From: Eukaryota sp. TZLM1-RC
Lineage: Eukaryota; Metamonada: BaSk clade
Reading direction: 5' to 3'
Assembly: GCA_040285825.1 (NCBI GenBank)
Contig: JAUPSS010000010.1
Location: 310,001-374,000, forward strand
Length of the DNA stretch: 64,000 nucleotides
Translations under genes and position numbers: made by a program
The notes under the pieces: model-generated
Seen by the model: only the letters and a program-made list of their open reading frames with translations
The model's database searches: none
What the model was told of the DNA's origin: nothing
Part shown: in pieces, positions 10,405-20,879 of the stretch
Layout of the letters: each line of letters opens with the position of its first letter
How positions within the stretch are numbered: the first letter of the stretch is position 1

Positions 10405-10940
10405 TTTCCGTCATATTGGGAGTTGTAAGAAATTTCTCCAATATAGGTCAGTTCTTGATAATGCCGTTCGTGATGTGACCTCTGAAATGTTTAAGTGCTA
10501 CAGTTTCAGTTGCAAAGTAGAAACCTTGTTGAATCATTATAGCGATAATAATTTGTTTGATTCTCGTCGAGGTGATTTAATTGTTCCCTTTGTGGATTCC
10601 TTTCAAGTTGTTGTTGATTTTACTACTGTTGATCCATTTGTTTCAATTTACCATGATGATGTCTTAGTTAGTTCAAATGGCCACTTGAACAAGGCTGAGG
10701 TTCGTAAACGAAACAAAGATGCTGAGTTATTGAATGATTTAAATAGGAACCTTTACTCGAAGTTTTCTTTTGTTCCTTTTGCCTTTTCGATTTATGGTAA
10801 AATTGGTCAGTCTGGTTTGAATTTTTTCAATGATTTTGATATTCTTTGTCGTTCAAATGGTAAGAATGTTGCTGGGTATTGATGTGAGAGTCGTGTCATT
10901 TTGATTTGTATAGAAGTGTTCCCAAGTATTGAAATTCATC
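10405..10940 (+). pseudogene. LINE restriction-like endonuclease region
   Basis: The frame 10475-10882 reads KVETLLNHYSDNNLFDSRRGDLIVPFVDSFQVVVDFTTVDP then FVPFAFSIYGKIGQSGLNFF. The R-x-D and later V-D-F pair match the catalytic R/K-x-D...D spacing of the RLE domain in the other copies. After the stop near 10882 the sequence still aligns (RVILICIEVFPS) and then joins reverse transcriptase sequence (IHPL) just before the family B insertion at 10947. Confidence 0.7.
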
Positions 10941-10946
10941 CATTAA

Positions 10947-11100
10947 TGATGGTCTTGGCTGTTGGTTATTGTCTGACATACAATGTGGAGTAACAGAAGT
11001 GTAATTTATTACGAAGAGGAATTGTATTCTCTCTTCTTAAGCTAACAGGCGGAATACTAATAACTAAACTATTAACTATAAATACTATTCAAGACTAACA
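10947..11100 (-). repeat. 3' LTR of family B (154 bp)
   Basis: On the plus strand it runs from TGATGGTCTTGG to CAAGACTAACA. It is identical by eye to 18201-18354. It supplies the final Cys codon and TAG stop of pol (TGTTAG on the minus strand). Confidence 0.92.
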
Positions 11101-13731
11101 CTGCCTTTTCCTCTCTTTCGAGCGACGAGCCCTGGAAGCTCTAGTCACAGGAGGTGAACTAATGGAAATACGACGCTTCTTGGGAGGAGCGGATTTAGTA
11201 CGGCGACGTGCTTTTGAAGTCTTGATAAAGTCTTTATACGCGGCAGTATTTTGGACTGTAGACACATGCTCAGTGGTGATCTCTTTTCCAGGCCATTGCA
11301 CTTGGCAAAAGTCACCATCCTGACTGAGCACTTTTTCAATGATGTGTTCTTCGACATCACCAGCACCGACCCAAGAGTGGAACTCATCGTTGGTGGGCAA
11401 GCTGGAGTGCCAGGGAGCTAAGTGTTTGACGCTAGCTTGGACAATCGTACCTGTGCAGAGATTCTTAATATTCACAGACGAATTGGATACGATTTCAGTA
11501 ATTAGGAAGGGTCCTAAATAGTCTCCATGAAGCTTAGCGGAAGAGCCAGATGCTCTCAATACCAATTGACCAACTTCAAAAGGGTTTGGAGTTGACGATC
11601 TTGTTAGCTTGGAAGCTTTGGAAGCTTGATGGTGTGCTGCCTTTTCCTGTTTCTCTTTCAATCTTCGAAATTTAGATTGAATTTCTTGAATAAAAGATGA
11701 CTCAGACGTCGAGCTTTCAATGATTTCAAGGATTTTGCCAGGGTCTGATCTGGGAGACACATCTGAGCCAAAGATCACTTGGTATGGAGTGTGGTTGGTT
11801 ATTGAGCTCTTGGAAGAGTTGATCAATAATTGCACATAAGGCAAGTATTCAGACCACACATCGTAGGCATTGAAGTCTATGAGCAATTTCCGTAGGTTTT
11901 GCAGGATGTCTCTGTGTCGGCGCTCTACCAAGCCGTTGGACGGAGAAAACCTAGGTATTGACTTTGACACCTCTATGCCCAAAAATTTGCTTAATTCGTC
12001 AAAGACAGCCTTGGAAAATTCGGGTCCATTATCGCTGTGGATTTGAAATGGAATACCAAAGATGGCACAGACTTTCCAAATTAATGCATCTGCAGTAAGA
12101 TTGGCATTTATCTCTTTTAAAGGCACGATGATTGTGAACCTAGAGAAGCTGTCGATAAATACGAGGATGTATTTGTAGCCTTCTTGATCTTCTGGAAGAG
12201 GACCAATGACGTCGGCGTTGACGCGAGCAAAAGGTCTGTCAGCCCACAATGAACCGGTTGGGGGAACGTGCAGTTTGGGAACTGGCTTAGTTTTCTGACA
12301 GGAGGGGCATTCTTGGACGTGGTTATTCATGTCGGTGAGCATGTTTGGCCACCAATAATCGCTGTTCCTGAGCTTGTTCAGGCTTTCAGCTTTGCTTGGA
12401 TGACCTCCTTGCAGAAGTCCATGCAACAAGTTAAGGGTGTCCTTAATGAGTGATTTGGGAATCACTATCTTGTTGTCGTGAGTCATATATAAATCAAGAT
12501 GATTGTTATGAACACAGTTGTTGAAAGAGGGGTCTTTGGAAGCTATGGCAAGCTTCTGTTCGGACCTAATCCTACAGAGCCATGGCTCGAAAATAGGCAG
12601 GTCGTTGGAACCTCGTTCTCTGATGACCATGATACGTTCGAAGTTGTTTAAGTCTTCGATGTAGTATCTTTCATTTTCTGTTCCATCAATTTTATCGATG
12701 TAAAATATTGGATGAAAATTTGGAGGCATTTGATGGGACAAATGATTGATCTCTTGATGGTCTATAGGCGGAACTATTCGAGACAACATATCAGCCCAGA
12801 AGTTATCTTCCCCTTTGGTATGTACCAAATCAAAGCAGAATTCAGAGAATATGGGTAACCATCTTGTTACAATTCTGTTCTTCTCAGGAGCCGTAAACAT
12901 GTAGGTAAGGTTTTGATGGTCTGTGAATATGACCAGTTTCCTTCCTTTTAAGTAGTTTTCAAAACCACTTTGAGTTAACATGAGTAGGATAGCGTAGAGT
13001 TCCTTTTGGTTAGTCGGCCAGTTCTTTTGCGAGTTGGTTAACAACCGGCTGAAGAAGCTGATAGGCCTACATTTCCTATTGATCAGGGGGGTACCGGGGT
13101 CGTCGACTTGTTCGATTTGTTCCCATATGACGCCGCCTACAGCAATGTCGGATGCATCGCAACTAATTAAAATTTGGTTTTCCTGCGGAGGTAAGCTGAG
13201 CGGCATGTGTTTCGCTATCAGTTGTTTGATCTTTTGAAGGAGTCCGTCGTGCATGTCGGTCCATTGAAGGCGTTGCGCGCGGGGTTTGGGTTTAACTTTG
13301 GAGTTATTTCCATCCTTCTTAGTCAATCTGATGATAGGAGCGATGAGCTCAGATACCTGAGGAAGCCATTCTCTAATGAAGTTGACTGATCCTACGAGGC
13401 TGCGGACGTCTTTGATTGTCTTTGGTCTAGGTAGATTCAGCAAAGATTCAACGCGAGTGGGATCGATAGTCCGTTGCTTGTTTTGGAAAACACTGCCCAG
13501 TATCTTGATTGGGTGTCTGGAAGACACGAAATGGCACTTTGGAAGTCCCAAGGAAACTCTTTTGCATCTGGCTTGATCAAGGACGCGACGGAGGCGTTCA
13601 ATGAATTCGTCAAAGGTTGAACCTATGATTATGATGTCATCTATGTAAATGAAGACACCGTCTCCAGAGAAGATGTCAGCCATGACGTTTTGGAAAACGG
13701 CTGGGACATTCTTTAGGCCAAAAAGCTGCAC
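11095..13731 (-). CDS. Family B pol: reverse transcriptase second half, RNase H, integrase, chromodomain-like tail
   Basis: About 878 residues. From the N-terminus: FGLKNVPAVFQ and YIDD of reverse transcriptase (near 13640), RNase H (SCDASDIAVGGVIW, KELYAIL, FTDHQNL), an HHCC finger ending CPSCQK, an integrase core with NADVIGP, HSDNGPEF and SNGLVERRHRD, a GPF module, and a chromodomain-like end (EEHIIEKVLSQDGDFCQVQWPG). The tail is strongly basic (RRSKERKRQC). The frame joins the upstream protease-RT frame near 13730, where a T5 run holds one base more than the family A equivalent, the likely cause of the break. The reading frame crosses the polypurine tract and stops inside the LTR. Confidence 0.88.
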   Translation of the reverse strand: MQLFGLKNVPAVFQNVMADIFSGDGVFIYIDDIIIIGSTFDEFIERLRRVLDQARCKRVSLGLPKCHFVSSRHPIKILGSVFQNKQRTIDPTRVESLLNLPRPKTIKDVRSLVGSVNFIREWLPQVSELIAPIIRLTKKDGNNSKVKPKPRAQRLQWTDMHDGLLQKIKQLIAKHMPLSLPPQENQILISCDASDIAVGGVIWEQIEQVDDPGTPLINRKCRPISFFSRLLTNSQKNWPTNQKELYAILLMLTQSGFENYLKGRKLVIFTDHQNLTYMFTAPEKNRIVTRWLPIFSEFCFDLVHTKGEDNFWADMLSRIVPPIDHQEINHLSHQMPPNFHPIFYIDKIDGTENERYYIEDLNNFERIMVIRERGSNDLPIFEPWLCRIRSEQKLAIASKDPSFNNCVHNNHLDLYMTHDNKIVIPKSLIKDTLNLLHGLLQGGHPSKAESLNKLRNSDYWWPNMLTDMNNHVQECPSCQKTKPVPKLHVPPTGSLWADRPFARVNADVIGPLPEDQEGYKYILVFIDSFSRFTIIVPLKEINANLTADALIWKVCAIFGIPFQIHSDNGPEFSKAVFDELSKFLGIEVSKSIPRFSPSNGLVERRHRDILQNLRKLLIDFNAYDVWSEYLPYVQLLINSSKSSITNHTPYQVIFGSDVSPRSDPGKILEIIESSTSESSFIQEIQSKFRRLKEKQEKAAHHQASKASKLTRSSTPNPFEVGQLVLRASGSSAKLHGDYLGPFLITEIVSNSSVNIKNLCTGTIVQASVKHLAPWHSSLPTNDEFHSWVGAGDVEEHIIEKVLSQDGDFCQVQWPGKEITTEHVSTVQNTAAYKDFIKTSKARRRTKSAPPKKRRISISSPPVTRASRARRSKERKRQC
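11101..11120 (-). promoter_or_regulatory. Polypurine tract of family B, within pol codons
   Basis: On the minus strand CGAAAGAGAGGAAAAGGCAG abuts the LTR start TGTTAG. The same bases encode the basic end of pol. Confidence 0.75.
11637..11659 (-). promoter_or_regulatory. Internal polypurine tract-like sequence of family B
   Basis: AGGAAAAGGCAG (minus strand, 11637-11648) repeats 12 bases of the 3' tract at 11101-11112. After a 4-base gap, seven more bases agree. It lies in the RLKEKQEKA codons, the same integrase position as the family A internal copy. Confidence 0.45.
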
Positions 13732-14890
13732 GTTTGAACATGATACTTTTGCCAGGAATGCTCAGGGCTGTTTTCTGCCAATCCTTTTCAGCAATCTTGA
13801 GTTGCCAGAAGGCTTTGGGGAGGTCAAGGGTGCCTATGTAGTTCGCTTGGGAGAGAAATACCAGCACGTCGGAGATCCTTGGAAGGTTGGGCTCAACAGG
13901 AATGGTGTTGGCGTTGACTCCGTCCTTGCCACTATAATCACCAGTAAGGCGGGGCTTGCGGTGATCTGGGTAGACCACTAGACAGACAGGGGAGCTGAAC
14001 TCATGGTTCGATGGGACAGCAAATCCTGAGTCTACGAGTTCGTCGAAAATTTGGTTAGCGACCTTTAGCCTGGCTGGATTCAGGGTCCTGGGGGGTCTTC
14101 TAACTCTGACGTCTTCGTTGTAGAAGTTGATTTCCATGGGAGGGCAATCAATACCTTCAGCATGAGGCTTGAGGGTAAATACGTCTTCGAACTCTTTCAA
14201 AGTTTGAAGTAGGGACTTCTTGAAATGGTCGTTGTCGAGGTTGATGGTACAACCAGATGAGTTGATGTGTTCCAACCAACGTGTGGAAACGTTGACGACT
14301 TCTGAAGCTTGCGATATTCGATGGTCGAATTCGGCTTCAGGTAATAGTAATGTGCGACAGGCGTCGTCCATTCTAATATAAATGCCCTTGTTGTTCATCA
14401 GCCCAAGGTGACTCAACAAGTCAGCACCAATGAGAATGGTCTCATGTCCAGGAACGATGCTGAACTTGTGTTTCACGTGTACAATCTGGGAAACACTGCC
14501 TAGTCTAATGCTAAGGGTTCCAGAAGCAGTACCAAGGGACTGTGAGATAGATCCATCAGCAATCTTGTATGATATGGTTTCGTTGGAACGTGCCATGTTA
14601 CAATTACTGATGACGTCTTCTGTGACTACTGAGCATGTTGCACCGGAGTCAATTATGCCTTTAACTTCGACATTGTTGATCAAGAAGTTTAATTGTAGGC
14701 AGTTGGTTGTGGACTTTATGGATTGTACCATAAATATTGTATCGGAATCATATTCAGCTTGTTCTGAGAAGAAATTAGCTTGAATGTTATGCGTCTTGGT
14801 ATGTTCCAAGTTGGCCAAAGGATTGATTAGGGAATCTTTCCATGTTGTGTTTTCTGTGTGGGAATGTGTTGTAGTTGTAGGGGTATGGTT
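13676..14890 (-). CDS. Family B pol: protease and reverse transcriptase first half
   Basis: The frame is open from just after a TGA at 14891-14893. It reads TTTTHSHTENTTWKDSLINPLANLEHTK, then the protease with active triplet DSG in GIIDSGATCSVV, then the linker and RT N-terminus (LTGDYSGKDGVNANTIPVEPNLPRISD, LDLPKAFWQLKIAEKD). It overlaps the zinc-knuckle frame of gag by about 62 bases (14829-14890) in the -1 relation, the usual layout of a gag-pol frameshift; no clear slippery heptamer was found. It loses frame near 13730 (see the downstream pol entry). Confidence 0.8.
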   Translation of the reverse strand, partial: NHTPTTTTHSHTENTTWKDSLINPLANLEHTKTHNIQANFFSEQAEYDSDTIFMVQSIKSTTNCLQLNFLINNVEVKGIIDSGATCSVVTEDVISNCNMARSNETISYKIADGSISQSLGTASGTLSIRLGSVSQIVHVKHKFSIVPGHETILIGADLLSHLGLMNNKGIYIRMDDACRTLLLPEAEFDHRISQASEVVNVSTRWLEHINSSGCTINLDNDHFKKSLLQTLKEFEDVFTLKPHAEGIDCPPMEINFYNEDVRVRRPPRTLNPARLKVANQIFDELVDSGFAVPSNHEFSSPVCLVVYPDHRKPRLTGDYSGKDGVNANTIPVEPNLPRISDVLVFLSQANYIGTLDLPKAFWQLKIAEKDWQKTALSIPGKSIMFKRAAFWPKECPSRFPKRHG

Positions 14891-17800
14891 TCAAAACTGT
14901 GTAAATAGTGACGGGAACGTTTATTATATGATGAAGAGCCCTTGCCTCTGCCGCGAGTGCCTCTTCGGCTACGGAAACCAGAACCTCTAGAACCTCTGCC
15001 TCGAGCTTTGTGTTGAGCTTGTTGCTCTCTCCACTTTTTGCTTCTTTGGCAGTCCTCACTAGGGCACCTTTCAGTCGGATGACCCATTTGTTTACAGAAA
15101 TTGCATTGGACGTTGACATCAGACTGAGTGGAAGACGGTTGAGTAGAGCTTCCTTCTCGTCGTTGTTGTTTTGGGCGCCTGCCAGAGCTGGAACCTCTTG
15201 TTTTGGGGATAGCAGGGGAGAAGGTACCGTCTGTCTGCGACGGTTCTCAGTCTGAAACGAGATTCTATTTTGATACAAGAAGTCCACGTGATTGATCTGC
15301 TCCTTAAAAGATCTAGCATTACAAAAGTTTTCGTACTCTATTTGGAGAACACTGAAAAATTCTCCTAGGGTGTGGCCATCTGAGTAGTAATGGGAGGGGT
15401 TGGACCAGATCCTGAGGAGTCTGTCCCTGATGATGGTAATACCGATGCTTTCAATGACGTGAGAAGCAATTTCCCATTCGGGGAGTCGGTCGACGGGGTT
15501 TCCGTGGATGGTGATGTTTCTCATTTGATGAGTCAGGCCACGAACGTCTTGGATAGCGGTGGAACGCGTTAAGACTCTGCCTATGTTAAGCATGAAGTCT
15601 ATCCATCTATTACCATAATCTCTCTCAGACCAATCCATGTTAACTGCATGTAGAGCATCCAGAGCTTGATCCAGTCTACTGAATTGGGTTCTCCTTAGGA
15701 TCTGTTCCCAAATGTTGCGTTCATCTCTGCTGGTCGGGACCATCGCAGAGGAAATTGAAAGGCCAGTGCCTTGATACCTTAAAGCGTTGAGAGCTTCAGG
15801 TGTTACGCATTCAGCTAAACCTCTGGGACTAATGCGCATGGCGGATCGGAAGAGATCCCATTCGTGAACTGGTTCGCTGTCGAACCGTTGGTCAGATGCC
15901 AATTCTGCTGATCTGGCTAGTTCGAGTTCTTCGCGAAGTCTGGCAACTTCGCTGGCCAAAGCAACTTGAGCAAAGTCTTCGATATTACCTCGAGCCTCAT
16001 CGACTATTCTGTCGGTGCGACTCCAGAGAATGAATTTGTTAACAAACTTTAGGAGTTTATCAACATCTCTTAAGTCTGAAGCATCGAGAGTTGGACGTTT
16101 GGGACGGTCCCTACGTCTATTGTCCCTGTCTCTTGATCCCACCATGGAAGATAGGAGAAGGTTGCTGTCGTAAGTACTCGAGAATGTAGAACGAGAAGAA
16201 CTTACTGTGGAAGGTGTTGGTTGAACCGGGGGCTGAGAACTTGTAGAACTAGTGGAAAGGAGTGTGGGTGGAACCACTGATTGTTCCATAGGCTGTGCAG
16301 GTACTGGAGTGTGTTCCATGGGTGCTAACACAGTTGGAATAGAGTCAGGAGTTGGAGACTCATCACTGACTTCCACTACAACGTCCTCTTCAGTTTGTTC
16401 CATGGGAGGATTATGCGAGGGTTGTGTGGGGGGTTCTGTAGAAGTTTCCATAGGTTGTTCAACGGAGGATGGAACTTCGTTTTGGTGAGGTTCAGGGGAA
16501 GGTTCAGTTTCTTCAATCTGGGCTGGAACCTGATATGAAGAGATCGCTGGTTGTACCAAGCGTGTCTTTTCTATGCGACCTTCTACCATGACCCATTTCA
16601 ACATCCTGGATTCTATGCATCCAGGGAAAACTGTGACGAGCTGGAGAGCTCTTTGAAGATTGCCTGATCTTCTGTGGTCAGGCCCACAATATGAAGCTGT
16701 ATGGTCAGGACGTCTGTCGTAAAGAAAGAGTCTTTCACCATATGTGGTTTCAGTAAACCACCACCCTGTTCTATAATCTCTGTCGATGAGGATATCGAGA
16801 GATGCGTTGTACCCAGGGCTGAACCTAGGGTATGGGCAAGGGTTGTGAACATTTATGAAGAGGTTGTCTTCATCTCCAGCGAAGCGTCTGAATACTCCTT
16901 CTCGAGTAGTTCTCATGAACCTAACTCCGGGTCTTGGTTCGTAAGTTGGTTCAGGGTCATTCCTGGAGGTTTCTGGGGTGATCCTTTCATCGGAAAGAAA
17001 TGGACCAATTCTGGGAGAGATCCATAATCCTAAGTCGTTCTCGACTTTGGGACCGTAGAAAGGAGGCCGTTTGTTGCTCATCTCCGTGGGAGGGATGGCT
17101 TCTGGATCCCCTGGAATGACTCGTGTGTCCCTATATCTAGCGTAAGGGTTGTGCTGACGGGAAGCACCATGATAAACACTTGAGCTAGCGTAGGAGCTAG
17201 TTTGAGAAGGGGTAAGTTGAGCAGGTGTAGAGGATGTTCCTCTTCTAGCTTCAATCTCTCTGTCCAATCTTTTTCTGTGTTCCCAGTTTCGTTCTTCTTG
17301 GAGAAAACGCTCTATATATTCTTTAGAGACCTCACCAGGAATTTTGTCAATTTCAGAAGAAGGTGCCGTGGGAGGGACCTGATGTTGAGGTAGAGGGGAG
17401 AATTCCTTGGGAGGTTCCTCGTACTCAACCAAATCTGAAAAGATTTGTTCGTACCTTTTCCTTTGCTCTTCGGAAAGAAACGAAGGAAGGTTCGAAAGGC
17501 TAGGAATGGAATCACTAGCCTGGTGAGGGGAAACAGACAGATTATTAACTCCACTAACTGTTGAAGTCAGAGGAGATCCTGAAGCTGGAACAGCAGGATT
17601 TTGAATGTTCCTCCTAACAGTTGGAACTGGAGGGAGGAGCTGTTGAGAATGAGAGGGTGGAACCTCAGAACTAGATGAAAGGGATGAAGATGGTACTTCA
17701 ATGGCCTTTGTAGAGGAGGAAGAGGGTTGATCTTCTAATCCTTCCTTTGACGCGAGAGAAGGTTGAACAGTCTCTCTGTTCTGAGTAGAAGGTGAAGATG

Positions 17801-18233
17801 GTACTTCAGAACTTCTTTCAGGGAGGGGAGAAGATGGGACTTCAGATACCCTCAGTTGCGAAGGAGGGAGAGGAGCAACGGAATCCTCAGCATCTTCATC
17901 GTCGTAGGAGACTAATGAAGGGCTTCTTCCTTCCGAAGGAATAGAATCCTTAGGAGGGTTGTCTCCTTCCACCGGAACGGAATCCAGAGGAGGGGAACTT
18001 CCTTCCATTGGAACGGAATCCTCAGGAAAGGAACTATTTTCCTTTGGGGTGGAACCCTCAGGAAGAGTTGCTTCAGGAAGCGCAGCAGCTTCAACCGAAG
18101 AAGGAGGCACGGAAGCAGGGTCTGTGGTTAGAGGTGAGGAAGAGGGACCAGTCTCTTCCTCAAGGATCCTACGCTGAGCCGGGGACGACCCAATACGTAT
18201 TGATGGTCTTGGCTGTTGGTTATTGTCTGACAT
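14827..18233 (-). CDS. Family B gag, starting inside the 5' LTR
   Basis: The start ATG at 18233 lies 33 bases inside the 5' LTR, so MSDNNQQPRPS comes from the LTR and the following codons cover the primer-binding region. The N-terminal third is rich in Ser, Pro and Glu, with repeats such as SVPVEG and SIPSEG. A conserved block (MRTTREGVFRRFAGDEDNLF) and a capsid-like region (VHEWDLFRSAMRISPRGL) follow, the latter alignable with family A (IHHYDLFRSMM). Between about 15120 and 15250 the frame changes by -1. The new frame carries a normal CCHC knuckle CNFCKQMGHPTERC and an RG-rich tail, ending at 14827. Ty1 also starts gag in its LTR (known). Whether the frame change is a lesion is unclear. Confidence 0.8.
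18188..18200 (-). promoter_or_regulatory. Conserved post-LTR motif at the primer-binding position (family B)
   Basis: ATACGTATTGGGT on the minus strand directly follows the 5' LTR. It shares the pattern of an 8-base palindrome followed by TGG with family A (ATAATTATTGGCC). Confidence 0.45.
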
Positions 18234-18354
18234 ACAATGTGGAGTAACAGAAGTGTAATTTATTACGAAGAGGAATTGTATTCTCTCTTCTTAAGCTAAC
18301 AGGCGGAATACTAATAACTAAACTATTAACTATAAATACTATTCAAGACTAACA
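18201..18354 (-). repeat. 5' LTR of family B (154 bp)
   Basis: Identical by eye to 10947-11100. It contains the gag start codon. It is followed on the plus strand by TTAA and the LINE that the element entered. Confidence 0.92.
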
Positions 18355-20075
18355 TTAATGTGCGAATTAAAAGAAAAATTCCCAGAAATAGATATTGTAG
18401 CATATATGGATGACATTTCTGTAATTGCTCCTATTACAATTCTCAAACAAATAGCAACTTTTATTCAACAGCGTTATGAAGATAATGGTCTCTCATCGAA
18501 TATCTCCAAATGTTTGATTATTGGCCATGAACCAATTGATTTTTTCATTAATGATGTCAATGTTCCCTTTATTAATTATGATCAGTCTGGTTTTCGTTTT
18601 TTGGGTTGTTATCTTGGAAATATTGAAGAAGTCAAAGGCCAACTTTCGACTCTGTTGACTCAATTTGGAAATGAATTAGAATCAATAGAAAATTTAAATA
18701 TTGAGAAACATTTGAAATTCCTTTTCCTAAAAATTTGTTATTCTGGAAAATTTACTCATATTTTGAGATCAACATCACCATCAATTTCTTTGGAGTTTTG
18801 TCGAATTTTTAATGAACAAAGAACCAATTTTTTAGCAAAATTATTGGAAATTGATGCATCTCAGTTACGAAGCCACATTTTTTGTGGTACAAATTTTGGT
18901 GGTGTTAATTTTCATAAATCAAGCTACCTTTGTAAAGCTGCCTTTATTGGAGGTGGTAAAAAATTTATTTATGAATCGTTTTCCTGAAAAAATTCATCTC
19001 ATTGAAAATTGTGGCAGCTCTTATCTTATTTCTTTGCAACAGGAAATTGAAACACTTTCACCCAATGTTTGGTCTAAATGTTTCCCCTCTGATATTGTGG
19101 AACTTCCTCCAAGAAGCTTGCTCTCCTTACCACCGACTTTTGCAAAATTGCAGAAAAAAATCTTGAAAGTTTTAGAAAACTTGGTATATTATACGTCTTA
19201 GCTTGGCTAAAGAAAAGCATCACGTTTGTGCAAACTTTTTGATTGATCTTGAAGACAGTTGCTCAAGTTGCCTAATCTCCCAAATTCCCAACATTTATGG
19301 CCTTCTACTTAATGATCACCAATGGACCACTGCAATGAGAATGAGATGCTTTCTATGGCATTGTTCTTTACCAAATGATTTAATTTGTCGCTGCAAGAGT
19401 GTTGTTACGCTTTCCCATATTTTAAACTGTAAGTATTTTATAACTTATCGCTCAATTGTTCATGACTCAGTTCGTGATTAATTATATGCCATGTGCAAAA
19501 GTTTCAATATAGAGGCATTTTTGAGCCATTAGTACGTATGCTGTCTTCAGATCAAACTGATGATTCCTTTGGTAAAAGAAGGGCTGATTTAGTAGCTCCA
19601 GGGATCGATGGTGTTCTCAATGTTGTAGATGTTGTCTCAGTTGATGTTTGCAAAAATTCTGCTGCTCGTTTAGTGTATTCCCCTGATTCGCCGTTATCTA
19701 ACGCCGAAAAAAAAGAAGATAAAAAAATACGAAGAACCTTTGGCACAGTTAAGTAGAGTGGAACATGTGAAATATCAGTTTGTGCCGTTTGCAATTTCTC
19801 TTTTTGGCCATATTAGACCTTCAGGATTGCACTTTTTGAAAATTTCAAAAAAGTGTTACTGAATAGGTCTGGTAAAACAATGAACTCCACTTTCTGGTTA
19901 AATAGAATTGTTTTTTGCATTTTCAAGTCTATTCCAACAATGATTTCAAAGGCACTTTTAGCTATTGGTGTAGAATATGAACGTAATGCTGTGAGTAGGT
20001 TTAGTAATAGGGACGCTTGTTTGGAGGATATTGAATTATAGATGGGTTTTTTTATCTCAATAAATATTCCAGTTA
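18355..20075 (+). pseudogene. LINE reverse transcriptase plus restriction-like endonuclease, degenerate (twin of 24345-25940)
   Basis: It begins with MCELKEKFPEIDIVAYMDDISV, where YMDD is an intact RT catalytic box. It then reads through GFRFLGCYLG (thumb), the linker, a CRCKSVVTLSHILNC zinc-like motif and RRADLVAPGIDGVLNVVDVVSVDVC, the R-x-D...D signature of the RLE domain, ending DACLEDIEL near 20041. The 3' end is ATCTCAATAAATATTCCAGTT plus an A-run. At least three frame changes and a TAA in place of the usual Gln codon (VRD-stop-LYAMCK, near 19481) disable it. Most of these lesions recur in the copy at 24345. Confidence 0.82.
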
Positions 20076-20477
20076 CAAAAAAAGTATTGAAATTTAATGA
20101 TGTCTAAGCTTTACGAGGATTCTTCAGAAGTTGGCGTGGAGAATTTTGTTTCATATGTGTTTTAATCTGTTTTGTGTATACGTGGAAAATGTATGTTTAA
20201 ATATTGATAAAGTAAGGCAATGAATTAAAAAAAATTGTTTGTTTAAAAATAAGGGACAACTGCAAAATCCACCCGTTTTACAGCATCGACAACAAAATCC
20301 ACCTCCAACGTGATCCATCCATCATTTCATTCAATCTGACCGGCAACTTTTGACTCTGTTTGTACTCTCTTCGTTATAGCCTAGTTCTCCCTCAATCATA
20401 AACAATCTTTATTCATACTAGACTACCATCACGTCAACAAAACTAAAACTAATACAAAACTACATTAGAGAAGAAGC

Positions 20478-20640
20478 TCAAACATCTTGATCGGTGCCTT
20501 TACACGCACTTTTGTTATGCCCTCCTTGACCACATCTACCGCATGTGTATATTCTCTTTCTTGTAACTGCAGGGAGAGGTTCTGCAGGGCGTGTTCGAGT
20601 GTTGTTTCTTCCCTCTTCTGATTTCTGGTTTCACAACAGG
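20478..20640 (-). pseudogene. C-terminal zinc knuckle of a MULE-type transposase (remnant)
   Basis: The minus strand reads RTRPAEPLPAVTRKRIYTCGRCGQGGHNKSACKGTDQDV and a stop. C-x2-C-x4-H-x4-C with the CGxCGQxGHNxxxC pattern is common at the C-terminus of Mutator/MuDR-like transposases (family knowledge). Nothing of the catalytic domain remains, so this is the tail of an internally deleted transposon. A retroviral nucleocapsid knuckle is the alternative, but the surrounding inverted repeats favour a DNA transposon. Confidence 0.5.
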
Positions 20641-20879
20641 TGGTCCAAAAACAATCTCATCCCTTACAACCTCTTAGAAGATGTAATTTCGTTTCGTAAG
20701 ATGCGTTTAGTGTGAATACAACAGGGTCATTGGCCTTAAGTTTATTCAGATTCAATCCGACTGTCATAGACAGAAATAGGTAGGTGGTAGGTGGATTTTG
20801 TTTAAAAGTTTGAGTAAAAATGAAAAAGGTGGATTTTGCTTAAAAGTTTCAGAACTAGGTGGATTTTATATTTATCCCA

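Larger units (their letters stand above)
10947..18354 (-). mobile_element. Family B Ty3/Gypsy-like LTR retrotransposon, complete
   Basis: A 7.4 kb element with two 154 bp LTRs that appear identical, TG...CA ends, a polypurine tract at 11101-11120 and the target duplication TTAA (10943-10946 and 18355-18358). It was inserted into a LINE on the plus strand. Gag, protease-RT and RT-IN lie in three frames. Identical LTRs show the insertion is recent, so the frame changes are either new lesions, errors, or in one place possibly a gag-pol frameshift. Confidence 0.92.
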
